Assembly: GCF_001281045.1 (NCBI RefSeq)
Contig: NZ_CP012622.1
Location: 248,001-312,000, forward strand
Direction of reading: 5' to 3'
DNA length: 64,000 nucleotides
DNA from: Spiroplasma cantharicola
GTDB lineage: Bacteria > Bacillota_I > Bacilli_A > Mycoplasmatales > Mycoplasmataceae
Shown here: piece after piece, positions 19,036-29,234 of the stretch
How the letters are laid out: each line of letters begins with the position of its first letter
Position numbering within the stretch: position 1 is the first letter of the stretch
Program-made: the position numbers and the translations under genes
The notes under the pieces: generated by a model
What the model saw: only the letters and a program-made list of their open reading frames with translations
Told to the model about the DNA's origin: nothing
Databases searched by the model: none

Positions 19036-21987
19036 ATGAATAATAACAAAGGGCTAAATAATCACAATAATAGCGATCGTACAAGAGCTTTTACTATTCA
19101 AAAAAAACAAAGAAAAAATGACTCAATTTCTTGAATAGTTGGAGCATTAATTTTATTTTTTTTAAACTTAATGTCATTGGGAAGAATTACTATAATTGGT
19201 CAATTCTTTGATGATGTAATTTTTAATTTACCTTTTGGTTGATTCAAATATTTTTTGTACTCTTTATTTTTTCTATTAGACTTTTCAATTTATTTTGGAA
19301 TAAAATTTAAACCCAAAAAAAGGTTTATTGCAATGGTTTTTTTAACTTGGATTTGTTTATGCTGGATTATTAGTGCAATTTTATTTATTGTGGCCTATCA
19401 CGTTAAAACTCAAGATTTTATAGTAAAAGATATATGATCAAGTTCAATATTAAAGGACTCATTAAATTCTTATTTAACTAATTGAAAAAGTAATTCTATT
19501 TGGGGAGAAAATAGTGGAACAGTTTGAATAGCAGACCCAAGTACATATTTCACAACATGATCTGGGGGAGGGTTAATTGGAACTATTCTTGCTGGAATAT
19601 TTGCCTACACTTCAATATATGTAGGATTAATTTTTGCTATTTTATTCTTTGCTTTAGATATGATTTGAATCTTTACAGGAGATCCATTCTTTTTCTTAAA
19701 ACCAAAACATAAAAGAAAAGGAAAAAGATTAAGAATTCTTTCTTTAAAAAATAGTCAAGATATTAATTATCACATGAAAGAAGCACCTAAAAGGGAAAGA
19801 AATGGAAGAGGTATTTTGAATATATTAAATATTCAAAATGATGAAACATTTGATGAAAGAATAATTTTATCTTCATCAAAAGAATCAGATATTACTATTG
19901 AATTGCCAAGTTTTACTAGAAATTATGAAAATAATATTTATGAAGAAGTAAATACTGATTTTTATAATGATGATTTTTCTAATGTAAATTTAGAAAATTA
20001 TAATTCAAATCAAAATTATAAAGAAGAATATGCTCGCCCAGCTCCCACTCCACCTCCAAATCCAAATAGAATTGTTGATTATAATTTAGATCAAAAAATT
20101 CAAGAAGCTAGATTGCAAGCTGAAAATTTAGTTAGAAAAGAACATAACTATATGCCAAGAAGAGATAAAGATTATAGTTATGATTCTCTTCCATATGATA
20201 CAAAATATGGACAAGTTTCAACGGAACAAGCCAGAGAAGAATTGGCTAAAGAAACTAATATTACTCCTTTTGGCGCTAATGGAAAAACATTGGAGTTAGT
20301 ACAATCAAGAAATAAAAAAGAAATTAAATTTGAAGAAGTTAAATCTGGTCAAATTACTTTAGATCATTTTATTAGTGAAACTAAAAAGGAAAAAGCAGAA
20401 GAGAAAAAAATGATTGAAGACTATGGAGATTACACTTCACCAATGCAAGAAAATGTATCAAGAAATATTTTACATTCTTCAGCATCTTATCAATCTGCAA
20501 ATAAAGTAAATCAAACTATGGAAGTGAATAAAAATAAAGCAGTTGAAAAAGAGCAATTTGTAAATCATTCATATCAATTGCCTCCAATTGATATTTTAAA
20601 AGTTCATGTAGTAAACTTAAAAGATCAAGAAGCAATTACTAATTCTGCAAAAGAAAAAGCTGAAAGTATTAATGAAACATTTAAACAATTTGGTGTAAAA
20701 GCAAGTGTTAAAAATATGAGTATTGGTCCAAGTGTTGTTAAATTTGAAGTGCAACCAGAACCAGGGACAAAAGTTAATAGTATTACTTCATTAGAAAATG
20801 ATTTAAAACTAGCACTTGCAAGTCAAAATGTAAGAATTGAAGCTCCAATTCAAGGGAAAGCTGCAGTAGGAATTGAAATTCCAAATGATAAACCTGAAGC
20901 AGTTCCAATGAGAGGTGTTATTGAAAATACACCAATAGTAAAAATGGGAAATAAATTATTATTTGCTATTGGTAAAACAGTTACTGGTGAATTATTATTT
21001 GGTGAATTAGATAAAATGCCTCACTTACTTGTTGCTGGTTCAACAGGTAGTGGTAAGTCAGTTATGATTAATGGAATTATTTCTTCAATTTTAATGAGGG
21101 CAAAACCTCATGAAGTTAAATTCTTAATGATTGACCCTAAAAAAGTTGAACTTTCAGTTTATTCTTCAATTCCGCATTTACTTGCTCCAGTTATTAGTGA
21201 TATGAATATTGCTAATAATGCATTGAAAAAAGTTATTAATGAAATGGAAAGAAGATATGCATTATTTACAACATATGGTCTTAAAAATATTGCTGGATTT
21301 AATGCAAAACAAAAATCAGATTCAACTAAATTACCGTATTATGTAATTATTATTGATGAGCTTGCTGATTTAATGATGACTTCAAATAAAAAAGATGTTG
21401 AAGACTCAATTATGAGACTAACTCAATTATCTAGAGCTGCAGGAATTCACTTAATTGTTGCAACTCAAAGACCATCAACTGATGTTATTACAGGAGTTAT
21501 TAAATCAAATATACCAGTTAGATTAGCTTTCTCTGTTGCTTCTTCAATTGACTCAAGAACTATCTTAGATTCAAATGGAGCTGAAAAATTAATTGGTAAG
21601 GGAGATTTACTTTACACAATTCCAGGGAGCACATCGCTTGTAAGAGCTCAGGGAGCTTATATTAGTGATGATGAAATTGAAAAATTGGTAAAGCATTGTT
21701 CTAGTCAACAACAGCAAATTTTTGATTCAGAATTCTTAAAAACTGAAGTTGAAGAACCAAGTTATACAGTAAATCTTGGAGCTGGTCAAGATGCGATGTT
21801 TGATGAAATAAAAGATTATGTAATTAGAACTCAAAAAGCTTCTACCAGTTTAATTCAAAGAAAATTCAATATTGGTTATAATCGTGCTGCAAGAATTATA
21901 GATGAACTTGAAGAGAGCGGAATTATTGGTCCACAAAATGGATCAAAACCAAGAGATGTATACATTCAAAATGAAGATGTTTATTAA
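19036..21987 (+). CDS. ftsK: FtsK/SpoIIIE DNA translocase
   Basis: Pumps chromosomal DNA through the closing septum. 983 residues. About four N-terminal membrane helices (residues 33-220), with a basic end at KPKHKRKGKR. Then an acidic, Gln/Asn-rich linker, the alpha/beta motor with Walker A GSTGSGKS near 668 and Walker B VIIIDELADLMM, and a C-terminal gamma winged helix (TSLIQRKFNIGYNRAARIIDELE) that reads KOPS-like sites. The start at 19036 has AAGGTGA upstream. The N-terminal part is broken by UGA codons, so only the last 737 residues show under the standard code. Confidence 0.95.
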
Positions 21988-22013
21988 AATCAGCAAAACT
22001 ATTTGCTGATTTT
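21986..22013 (+). terminator. Terminator after ftsK
   Basis: AAAATCAGCAAA / TTTGCTGATTTT stem with a four-base loop. Confidence 0.85.
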
Positions 22014-22055
22014 AATTTATTTAACTATATATAATAATATTTGAGGTGAGATTTT

Positions 22056-23822
22056 ATGGAAAACATAGTTAAAAATTTACCAGAAAAACCTGGTTGTTAT
22101 TTATATAAAAATAAAAAAGAACAGATAATCTATGTTGGAAAAGCTAAAAATCTTAAAAAGAGAGTTTCAAGTTATTTTAATAAAGCACATAATTATAAAA
22201 CAACCCAACTTGTTAGAAATATATGTGACATTGAAACTATAGTTACTGAAAATGAAAAGGAGTCATTAATTTTAGAGCAAAATCTTATAAAAAAATATCG
22301 CCCAAGATATAATATTGTATTAAATGATGATAAAAAATACCCATATATTGCTATTACAAAAGAGCAAGATCCAATTTATGTTTATACTAGAAATTTTGAC
22401 AATAAAAATCAAATATCTTTTGGACCTCTTCCTGATGGAACTAGTGCTAGAAATATTTTAAAAACTTTGGAAAGAATTTATCCATTGAGAAGATGTAAAG
22501 GAAATTTGGGTAAACCTTGTATTCATTTTCATATTGATCAATGTTCAGGTGCATGTTTTAAAGAAGTTGAACCAAAATATTATCAAGATCAAATAACTAA
22601 AGTTAAAAATTTTTTTAATAGAACAAATGATGATTTTAAAAATAAATTAGAAGAAAAAATGATTATTGCTGCTGATAATCTTCAATTTGAAGAAGCTCAA
22701 AGAATAAAGGAAATTATTGCTCATTTAAACTTTTCAATTGTAGAACAATTTGTGGACTTTAATGATAATTTAAATCGAGATGTTTTTAATTATTTTGAAA
22801 CAGAAGAATATATTTGTTTTGTTGTTTTATTTTATAGAAGTGGTAAATTAATTTTAAAAGACCAATTAATTATAAAAAATAGTTTAGAAGATTTAGTTTC
22901 TTTATTTGAAAATTTTATTATGCAGATATACTTAAAAAATATGCTTCCTGACTATATTATTCTTCCTCCAATATTAAAAAATACAAGTTTGAATTTTTTA
23001 TTTCAAGAAAAAATAACTTATGGCAATGATGAGACTAGTTTAAAAATATTGGATCTTGCAAAAAATAATGCTCAAGAGTATATTAGACAACAAGAATTAT
23101 ACAAAAATCAAAAATCAATTAGTAAAGAAGAGCTACTAGATAATTTACAAAAAACTTTAAAACTGCCAAATTATCCATATCATATTGAAATGTTTGATGT
23201 AGCTAATATTTTAGATGAATTTGTAACTGGGGCAATGGTTGTTTTCAAAGGAGCTCAGCCAAGTTTTAATGATTTTAGAAAGTACAATATTATCATTGAT
23301 GAAAAAGGTGATTTTCAAAGAATGCAAAATATGATTTATAGAAGATATCAAAAAGAAGTTGGTGAACAAAAAAACCTCCCTGATTTAATTATTATGGATG
23401 GGGGTAAAATACAAGTAAGTGCCGCTAAGTCACAATTAGAATTATTGGACTTAAACATTCCTATAATTGGACTTGTTAAGAATGATAAACATAAAACTGA
23501 ATATATTTTAAATCATGACTCACAAGAAATATATTTAGATAAATCTCAAGAGGTTTTCAAATTTTTAGAACTGATTCAAGAACGAGTTCATAATTATGCA
23601 ATTGCTGGCTTTAGAAAAAAACATAATAAATCATTTACAAGAGATGATTTATCTGCAATTAAGGGAGTTGGTGAAAAAATGATCCAAAAAATAAATACGC
23701 AGTTTCCTTCTAGAATGGATTTTTATAATGCCAGTTTTGAAGAAATAAAGAGTATTGTTAAAAAAGATGAAATTGTTTTGGCAATTAAAGAAATAAAAAA
23801 CCAATTAGATAATAAAAAATAG
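22056..23822 (+). CDS. uvrC: Excinuclease ABC subunit C
   Basis: 588 residues, normal length. N-terminal GIY-YIG nuclease (PGCYLYKNKKEQIIYVGKAKN), a Cys-containing zone, a UvrB-binding region near residue 200-230, the RNase H-like C-terminal nuclease (FDVANI, and IIMDGGKIQVSAA) and a helix-hairpin-helix (LSAIKGVGEKMIQKI). It makes both incisions in nucleotide excision repair. It contains no UGA codon. AGGTGAG ribosome binding site. Confidence 0.97.
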   Translation: MENIVKNLPEKPGCYLYKNKKEQIIYVGKAKNLKKRVSSYFNKAHNYKTTQLVRNICDIETIVTENEKESLILEQNLIKKYRPRYNIVLNDDKKYPYIAITKEQDPIYVYTRNFDNKNQISFGPLPDGTSARNILKTLERIYPLRRCKGNLGKPCIHFHIDQCSGACFKEVEPKYYQDQITKVKNFFNRTNDDFKNKLEEKMIIAADNLQFEEAQRIKEIIAHLNFSIVEQFVDFNDNLNRDVFNYFETEEYICFVVLFYRSGKLILKDQLIIKNSLEDLVSLFENFIMQIYLKNMLPDYIILPPILKNTSLNFLFQEKITYGNDETSLKILDLAKNNAQEYIRQQELYKNQKSISKEELLDNLQKTLKLPNYPYHIEMFDVANILDEFVTGAMVVFKGAQPSFNDFRKYNIIIDEKGDFQRMQNMIYRRYQKEVGEQKNLPDLIIMDGGKIQVSAAKSQLELLDLNIPIIGLVKNDKHKTEYILNHDSQEIYLDKSQEVFKFLELIQERVHNYAIAGFRKKHNKSFTRDDLSAIKGVGEKMIQKINTQFPSRMDFYNASFEEIKSIVKKDEIVLAIKEIKNQLDNKK

Positions 23823-23886
23823 AATAATATAGGTATTTTTATTATAAAAAAATGTATAATATTTTAGTTAATAAAAGGGGATTCAT

Positions 23887-24360
23887 ATGACAGATAAAGA
23901 TATTATTTTAACAGCAGAGGGTCTTAAAGAATTAAAAGAAGAGTTAACTCATTTAATTAATAATGTACGTCCACAAGTTATTGAAGAACTTGTTGAAGCT
24001 CGTGCTCAAGGAGATTTATCAGAAAATGCTGATTATGATGCTGCAAGAAATAGACAAGCAGAAGTAGAAGCAAGAATTAAAGAAGTAGAAGCAATGCTTT
24101 CTAAAGCAAAAATTATTAAGGATTCTAATTCTAAAAATAAAGAAGTAAAAATTGGAAGTCAAGTTTCATTTACAAGTCAAAAAACTAAAAAAGAAATGAC
24201 TGTAAAAATTGTTGGAGCTATTGAAGCAGATCCATTTGAAAACAAAATTTCAAATGAATCACCATTGGCTAAAGCAATGATGGGTAAAGTTGTTGGAGAC
24301 TCTGTTGAAGTAAGAGAACTAAAAGAACCTTATAAAATAACAATTAAAGATATTAAGTAG
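23887..24360 (+). CDS. greA: Transcription elongation factor GreA
   Basis: 157 residues. The N-terminal coiled coil carries the acidic tip ARAQGDLSENADYDAARNRQ, which reaches the RNA polymerase active site to trigger cleavage of backtracked RNA. The C-terminal domain ends ISNESPLAKAMMGKVVGDSVEV. AAAGGGGA ribosome binding site. TATAAT at 23855-23860 is a likely -10. Confidence 0.97.
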   Translation: MTDKDIILTAEGLKELKEELTHLINNVRPQVIEELVEARAQGDLSENADYDAARNRQAEVEARIKEVEAMLSKAKIIKDSNSKNKEVKIGSQVSFTSQKTKKEMTVKIVGAIEADPFENKISNESPLAKAMMGKVVGDSVEVRELKEPYKITIKDIK

Positions 24361-24362
24361 TT

Positions 24363-24389
24363 AGCCTAATAATTTTATTAGGTTTTTTT
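24363..24389 (+). terminator. Terminator after greA
   Basis: CCTAAT / ATTAGG stem followed by seven T. Confidence 0.85.
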
Positions 24390-24409
24390 GTATAAAAGGA
24401 GAAAGTAAT

Positions 24410-25291
24410 ATGTTAAAGGTTCAAAGCACATTTAAAAATAATTTACCAACAATATATTTAGTTGGAACTCCAATTGGTAATTTAAATGATATTTCAAAAA
24501 GAGTTATTGAAACCTTTGAAAATGTTGAAGTTATATATTGTGAAGATACTAGAGTAAGTATTAAATTAATAGAAAAATTAAAACTTTCAAAAAAATTAAA
24601 ATCACTACATAAATTCAATGAATATTCTGTTTCACCAAACTTAATAGAAGATCTTAATAAATATAAAAATATAGCAATAATTAGTGATGCAGGAGTTCCT
24701 TGTATTAGTGATCCAGGAGCAATTGTAATTAGAGAGCTTATAGAAAAAAATATAGAAGTAAATATAACTTCAATCAATTGTGGTCCAGCATATATTCATG
24801 CAATAGTAGCATGTGGTTTTGTGGCAAAAAGAAATTTATTTTTAGGTTTTATAGATAAAAAAAATATTGAAAAGGAACTACAAAAAATATTAAATGACAA
24901 TCATAATAATGATGTAATAATTTCCTTTTATGAATCAGTTCATAGAATCCAATCAACTTTAAACCAGTTAGCTTTACTTTTAAATGAAAATACAAATGTG
25001 GTAGTTGTAAGAGAATTGACAAAATTAAATGAGGAATTTTTAAGAGGTACAATTTTTGAAATTTGTGATTATATTAATAATAATCAATTAGTTTTAAAAG
25101 GTGAATTTTGTATTGTGATTGATTCAAAATTTACTTTAAAAAATGATACAAAAGTTGATATGGAAAAAGTAATAAGTGAAGTTCAAAAATTAATATCACA
25201 AAATATTAGTAAAAAAGATGCTATTAAAAATATCTCAAAAAAATATAGTGTAAATAAAAATGAATTAACAAAATACTTTTATAAGGAGTAA
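24410..25291 (+). CDS. rsmI: 16S rRNA 2'-O-ribose C1402 methyltransferase
   Basis: 293 residues of the tetrapyrrole-methylase fold. It has YLVGTPIGNLNDIS, the SAM-pocket segment VIYCEDTR, and ISDAGVPCISDPGAIVIRE. It methylates the 2'-OH of C1402 in the ribosomal P site. AAGGAGA ribosome binding site 8 bases before the ATG. The usual PGPSA segment reads INCGPAYIHAIVACGF, slightly divergent. One gene between terminator and the double-glycine peptide. Confidence 0.93.
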   Translation: MLKVQSTFKNNLPTIYLVGTPIGNLNDISKRVIETFENVEVIYCEDTRVSIKLIEKLKLSKKLKSLHKFNEYSVSPNLIEDLNKYKNIAIISDAGVPCISDPGAIVIRELIEKNIEVNITSINCGPAYIHAIVACGFVAKRNLFLGFIDKKNIEKELQKILNDNHNNDVIISFYESVHRIQSTLNQLALLLNENTNVVVVRELTKLNEEFLRGTIFEICDYINNNQLVLKGEFCIVIDSKFTLKNDTKVDMEKVISEVQKLISQNISKKDAIKNISKKYSVNKNELTKYFYKE

Positions 25292-25335
25292 TTTTTTAAA
25301 TATTATAGACGATATAAATTATAGGAGGTCTATAT

Positions 25336-25620
25336 ATGGAAAAATTATCTATAGCAAAATCAAGAGAAATTGTTGGTGGAAAAGGAATAACAGGAGCTTT
25401 ACTTGGCGGTGTTGGTTCTGTTACAAAATCAATTAGTGATTTTTTTTCAAATACAGTAGGAACTATTGCAACAACTGTATTTACAGCAATTTCATTAAAT
25501 AAAAGTGATAAATTAGAATCAAAAATTGGAAATTCTACTTTTAAATTAGATAATTCAGCTTCAAATAAAGCATTAATTGAAGCTGAAAATAAAGTGCCAA
25601 ATGTAGTAAATTTATTCTAA
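25336..25620 (+). CDS. Double-glycine-leader peptide, bacteriocin-like precursor
   Basis: 94 residues. The first 15, MEKLSIAKSREIVGG, have the form of a double-glycine secretion leader (L4, E11, I12, G14-G15). Right after it comes KGITGALLGGVGSV, a Gly-rich segment with GxxxG spacing, then an amphipathic stretch and the hydrophobic TVGTIATTVFTAISL. The last 40 residues are polar. TAGGAGGT ribosome binding site 8 bases upstream is strong. No peptidase-containing ABC transporter or immunity gene is adjacent; the nearest ABC exporter pair is at 7078-8454. Bacteriocin, toxin or secreted peptide is inferred from the leader; alternatives include a small membrane protein. Confidence 0.6.
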   Translation: MEKLSIAKSREIVGGKGITGALLGGVGSVTKSISDFFSNTVGTIATTVFTAISLNKSDKLESKIGNSTFKLDNSASNKALIEAENKVPNVVNLF

Positions 25621-25630
25621 AATTTTGTTC

Positions 25631-25676
25631 AAAAAAGTAAAAAAAAGTAAAAAAAAGTACTAATTTGGTATAAAAT
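25631..25676 (+). promoter_or_regulatory. Phased A-tract array and extended -10 promoter of rplU
   Basis: Three consecutive 10-base units, each AAAAAAGTAM (25631-25660), place A-tracts one helical turn apart. They run directly into TGGTATAAA (25666-25674), an extended -10. Phased A-tracts bend DNA and can act as an UP-like element. Confidence 0.6.
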
Positions 25677-25680
25677 TATT

Positions 25681-25762
25681 TAGGTTGCTAGTTTCAACCG
25701 CACTTTTGTATGTACTTAAGAAGTTTGTAAAATAACTCACATACAAGGCGAGTCTAGACTGG
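25681..25762 (+). promoter_or_regulatory. Ribosomal protein L21 leader
   Basis: The untranslated stretch before rplU contains AGGTTGCTAGTTTCAACCGC, then a long hairpin TTGTATGT...ACATACAA and GGCGAGTCTAGACTGG just before the ribosome binding site. The GTTGCTAGTTTCAACCGC...GGCGA pattern and position before rplU match the known Firmicutes L21 leader, thought to bind a product of the operon. Confidence 0.7.
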
Positions 25763-25772
25763 AGGAATAAAG

Positions 25773-26171
25773 ATGTTCGCAATTATAAAAACTGGTGGAA
25801 AACAAATTAAAGTTCAATCAGGTGATGAAATTTATATTGAAAAATTAGAGGTCGAAGAAGGTAAAAAAGTTACTTTTAATGAAGTTCTAATGATTGATGG
25901 TACTGTAGGTTCACCTTTAATAAATGGAGCAGCAGTTATAGGAACTGTTGTTAAACAAGGTAAAGGTAAAAAACTTAGAGTTGTTAGATATCACCCTAAG
26001 AAAAACGTTAATAAAGTGTATGGTCATAGACAACCTTATACAAAAGTTAAAATTGAGACTATTTCATTAAATGGTTCAAAAACAACAGCTGCACCAAAAA
26101 CAACAGAATCAGTTGTTTCAAGTACAACAGCTGCACCAAAAACAACTACTTCAAATAAAACAGAGGAATAG
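25773..26171 (+). CDS. rplU: Ribosomal protein L21 with a Thr/Ala/Pro tail
   Basis: 132 residues. Residues 1 to about 102 are ordinary L21 ([25 protein letters not shown], then [23 protein letters not shown]). Typical L21 stops there. Here about 30 further residues follow, built around two copies of TTAAPKTT plus TTSNKTEE; the DNA of the two copies is also nearly identical. The tail is low in complexity and probably disordered on the ribosome surface. First gene of rplU-prp-rpmA; GGAGGA ribosome binding site. Confidence 0.97.
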   Translation: MFAIIKTGGKQIKVQSGDEIYIEKLEVEEGKKVTFNEVLMIDGTVGSPLINGAAVIGTVVKQGKGKKLRVVRYHPKKNVNKVYGHRQPYTKVKIETISLNGSKTTAAPKTTESVVSSTTAAPKTTTSNKTEE

Positions 26172-26174
26172 TTA

Positions 26175-26486
26175 ATGGTAAAAGCTAAAATTGTTGAAAA
26201 AAACAACAAAATAAATTCATTTGTAATAAATGGTCATGCAAATTCAGCAGATTATGGAAATGATCTTGTATGTGCAGCTATTACAGGCATAGTTTCAGGT
26301 GCATTAAATGCATTAGATATTAAATTTAATAAAAATTTAAATATTAAAGTTGATGAAAAGAAAATTGAAATAGAAGTTATAGTAAATGATACAATTCTAA
26401 ATCAACTACTTGAATTTATGATTATTCAACTGGAAACTATTGAGGTTCAATACCCAAAGAATTTTAGAATAGAAAGGATGATTTAA
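26175..26486 (+). CDS. prp: Ribosomal-processing cysteine protease Prp
   Basis: 103 residues. Catalytic His21 lies in [11 protein letters not shown] and Cys33 in [17 protein letters not shown], the family signature. Prp removes the N-terminal extension of ribosomal protein L27. Its target gene rpmA follows one base after the stop and encodes exactly such an extension. Starts 3 bases after rplU without a strong ribosome binding site of its own, so translation is probably coupled. Confidence 0.95.
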   Translation: MVKAKIVEKNNKINSFVINGHANSADYGNDLVCAAITGIVSGALNALDIKFNKNLNIKVDEKKIEIEVIVNDTILNQLLEFMIIQLETIEVQYPKNFRIERMI

Positions 26487-26487
26487 T

Positions 26488-26778
26488 ATGCGTTTCTTAT
26501 TAGGATTACAATATTTTGCTTCTAAAAAAGGAGTAGGGTCAACTAGAAATGGTCGTGACTCAGAATCAAAGCGTTTAGGAGCTAAAAAAGCAGATGGTCA
26601 ATTTGCTAATGCAGGTTCTATAATTTTTAGACAAAGAGGAACAAAAATCCATCCAGGTGTAAACGTTGGACGTGGTGGAGATGATACATTATTTGCTTTA
26701 GTATCAGGAATAGTAAAATATCAAAGATTTGGTAAAAACAGAACTAGAGCTGTTGTTATTCCCCAAGAATCTAAATAA
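26488..26778 (+). CDS. rpmA: Ribosomal protein L27 with cleavable N-terminus
   Basis: 96 residues. The start [18 protein letters not shown] carries the Prp cleavage motif (LGLQYFA followed by SKKG), so the mature protein would begin near Ser12. The mature N-terminus reaches the peptidyl-transferase centre. The rest ([33 protein letters not shown]) is typical L27. GAAAGGATG ribosome binding site within prp. Confidence 0.98.
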   Translation: MRFLLGLQYFASKKGVGSTRNGRDSESKRLGAKKADGQFANAGSIIFRQRGTKIHPGVNVGRGGDDTLFALVSGIVKYQRFGKNRTRAVVIPQESK

Positions 26779-26784
26779 TAATAT

Positions 26785-26812
26785 AAAAGCTCCTCACTAG
26801 GAGTTTTTTTTA
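26785..26812 (+). terminator. Terminator after rpmA
   Basis: CTCCT / AGGAG stem flanked by AAAA and eight T. Confidence 0.8.
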
Positions 26813-26830
26813 ATGAAAAGAGGAAATAAT

Positions 26831-27676
26831 ATGTCTTTTTTAATGTTGACACTTACTTTTTTATTATTAGTTCTTCTTTTATCTTTTTTCTGTAAGATTA
26901 GAATACGAAAGAGCAAAAAAATTAGTAAAGATAATATGAACATAGAGGTGGCTTTAAAAAATTTCAAGTCTACTTTTGCAAGTCAAAAAGATAAAAAAAT
27001 TTTGATAAAAGAATTGGATTTAGTAGAAAGTTTTAATAAATTTCCTTTTAAATCAGATTTTAAAGAAATAAAAATTAAATATAAAAATGAATCTTTAATT
27101 CAAAATCTTGAAAATACACAAAATAGCTTTTATGATTATTGAGCAAGTAAAGAGTTTGATTTTTTTATAATATTTGAAAATTTGTCAAAAAATAATTTTG
27201 TAATCTTTTCGACCAAAAATTTATTATTAATATATAAAGATTTTTTAGGGCAAACCTTTAATTTATACAAATCTACTTTTATTTTAGAAGTTTTACCTGC
27301 TGTTATTTTTAAACAAGAAAAAAGAGAATATAAAAAAATTAAACCAGAAAATCTAAATGAATTTATTGATAGTCAATTTATTAAATTTTCTCAGGAACTG
27401 AATAAAATAATTAAAATGATTGAAATTGAATTAAGAGTTAAATCAAAAGAGAGTAAAATAGATTATCAAATTACTGAAGAAAATTTAAAATTAATAGAAG
27501 CTTATAAGATTTTGCAAGTACTGCCAACTGATTCAGATGACAAAATTAGAAAGGCTTATTTAAGACTTGCTAAAATGTATCATCCAGATAAAAATAAAAA
27601 TGTAAATGCAAAAGAAAAAATGGCACAAATTAATGATGCATATGATATTGTAGTAAAAGAGAGAAATAAAAATTAA
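26831..27676 (+). CDS. Membrane-anchored J-domain protein
   Basis: 281 residues. One N-terminal membrane helix (about 2-20) is followed by a basic stop-transfer and a long Lys-rich middle. A C-terminal J domain (about 218-281) carries the HPD motif in YHPDKNKN and [26 protein letters not shown]. The J domain would recruit and stimulate DnaK at the membrane. I start at 26831 because AGAGGA lies 6 bases upstream; a Met at 26813 sits inside the terminator T-run. The C-terminal J domain with an N-terminal anchor is like DjlA in outline only. Confidence 0.85.
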
Positions 27677-27686
27677 GGAGAATATT

Positions 27687-29039
27687 ATGAATGTAAATAA
27701 AGAAATATTATTAGGTCAATATTTTGACCAAGCTTTAGAAGAAACAAAAAAGATAGTTGCTATGCCATCTTATAGAAGAGACTTAAAACATGGAGCTCCA
27801 GTTCATCAAGATACAAAAAATGTACTTAATCATTGTATTGATTTATTAAAGGGCTTTGGTTTTAAAACGTTTATAGCACCAGATTATAGATATGGCTATG
27901 CAGACTATGGGAATGGTGACAAATTATTTGGAATAATTTGTCATTTAGATGTGGTTCCCCCAGGAAATATTGATGAGTGAAAAACTAATCCATTTGAGCC
28001 AATAATTGAAAATGGGAAATTAATAGGTAGAGGCTCATTTGATGATAAGGGTCCTACAATGATGAATATTTTTGCTTTTAAATATTTAATTGATAATGGT
28101 TTTAAACCAGATTATAAAGTTAGATTTATTTTTGGTACAAGTGAAGAAACAAACTGAGAATGTATGGAAGCATATGTTGCAAATGAGCAATTATGTGATT
28201 TAGGTTATGTACCTGATGGTCATTTTCCAGTTGTATATGCAGAGAAATGAATTGCTGATGTTGATTTAGTAGGGAATTTTGAATCAGAATTTGAATTAAG
28301 TGGTGGAGAAGTTTATAACGCTGTAAATGATTTAGTAAAGTATAGTGGTCCTAAAACAAGTGAAATTGCAGCTTGATTAAAAGATAATTCAATTGATTCA
28401 TATGAAAAAGATAATTATTTATTTGTAAAAGGAATATCTGCTCATGGTAGTTTGCCATTTAAAGGTATTTCAGCTTCGACTTGATTATTAAAAGCAATTG
28501 ATGCAGTAGGTTTAAAACATCCATTGGCACAATTTGTTTCAAAATATGGTCATTTAAATTTTGATATGAAAGAAATTTTTGGAGATTTAAAAGATGAAAC
28601 CGGGGATTTAACAGCATGTAATGGAATAGTTAATATTTCAAAAAGAGATTTTAGATTCACAATTAATTTTAGAATACCATGTACAAGAGATCCAAAAAAA
28701 GATGTCGTAGATGTTTTAGAAAAATTTGTTTCAGATAAAAATATTGAATTAAAACTAATTTCAATTGAAGATAGAGTTTATTTTCCAAAAGACAGTGATG
28801 TTGTAAAAAACATTATGGAAGTTTATAAAGAAGTAACAGGAGATTTGAAAGCAGAACCAATTGCAATTGGAGGAGGAACATTTGCAAAATCAATGCCTAA
28901 TATGATTGCTTTTGGAGCTGAATTTGACTTAAATGATTCAACTATGCATGCATACAATGAGTATGTAAAAATTGATGATTTAAAGAAAATGATGGAGATT
29001 TATGCAAAATCTTTAGTTAAATTAACAAAATTAAAATAA
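27687..29039 (+). CDS. pepV: Sapep-type M20 dipeptidase
   Basis: A zinc dipeptidase of 450 residues. Metal and catalytic segments: GIICHLDVVPPGN, LIGRGSFDDKGPTMMN, IFGTSEETNWECM and, in the second half, TMHAYNEYVKIDDL. This family cleaves beta-Ala-His and other dipeptides in the cytoplasm, releasing amino acids from imported peptides. AAGGAGA ribosome binding site, 10 bases after the J-domain gene, so possibly co-transcribed. It contains several UGA Trp codons. Confidence 0.93.
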
Positions 29040-29062
29040 TGCTATTAAGCATTATTTTTTTT
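29035..29062 (+). terminator. Terminator after pepV
   Basis: AATAATGCT / AGCATTATT stem with T-run; overlaps the stop codon. Confidence 0.85.
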
Positions 29063-29082
29063 ATAAAACCAATATTAAAAAA

Positions 29083-29234
29083 TGATATACTATAAATATT
29101 GTATATTTAATTTTGGGTATGCAATCACATTTGGGAATTTTATATCCTAGTGCTTGTTATTTATAATTAAACAAGTGGATGTATTTAGAACCAGTATGGA
29201 AGAATAACGAATAAAAATTTGAAAGGACCTTAAC
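29083..29234 (+). promoter_or_regulatory. rpsB promoter and structured leader
   Basis: TGATATACT (29083-29091) is an extended -10. About 135 untranslated bases follow. They contain CTTGTT / AACAAG arms (29153-29175) and several G-rich blocks ahead of the GAAAGGACC ribosome binding site. The length and hairpin suggest an autoregulatory S2 leader, but I do not recognise a named family. Confidence 0.45.

Noticed and set aside
26071-26150. Repeat in rplU as a mobile or CRISPR-like repeat
   Set aside because: The two copies are in-frame coding repeats for TTAAPKTT and no further copies or spacers are present.
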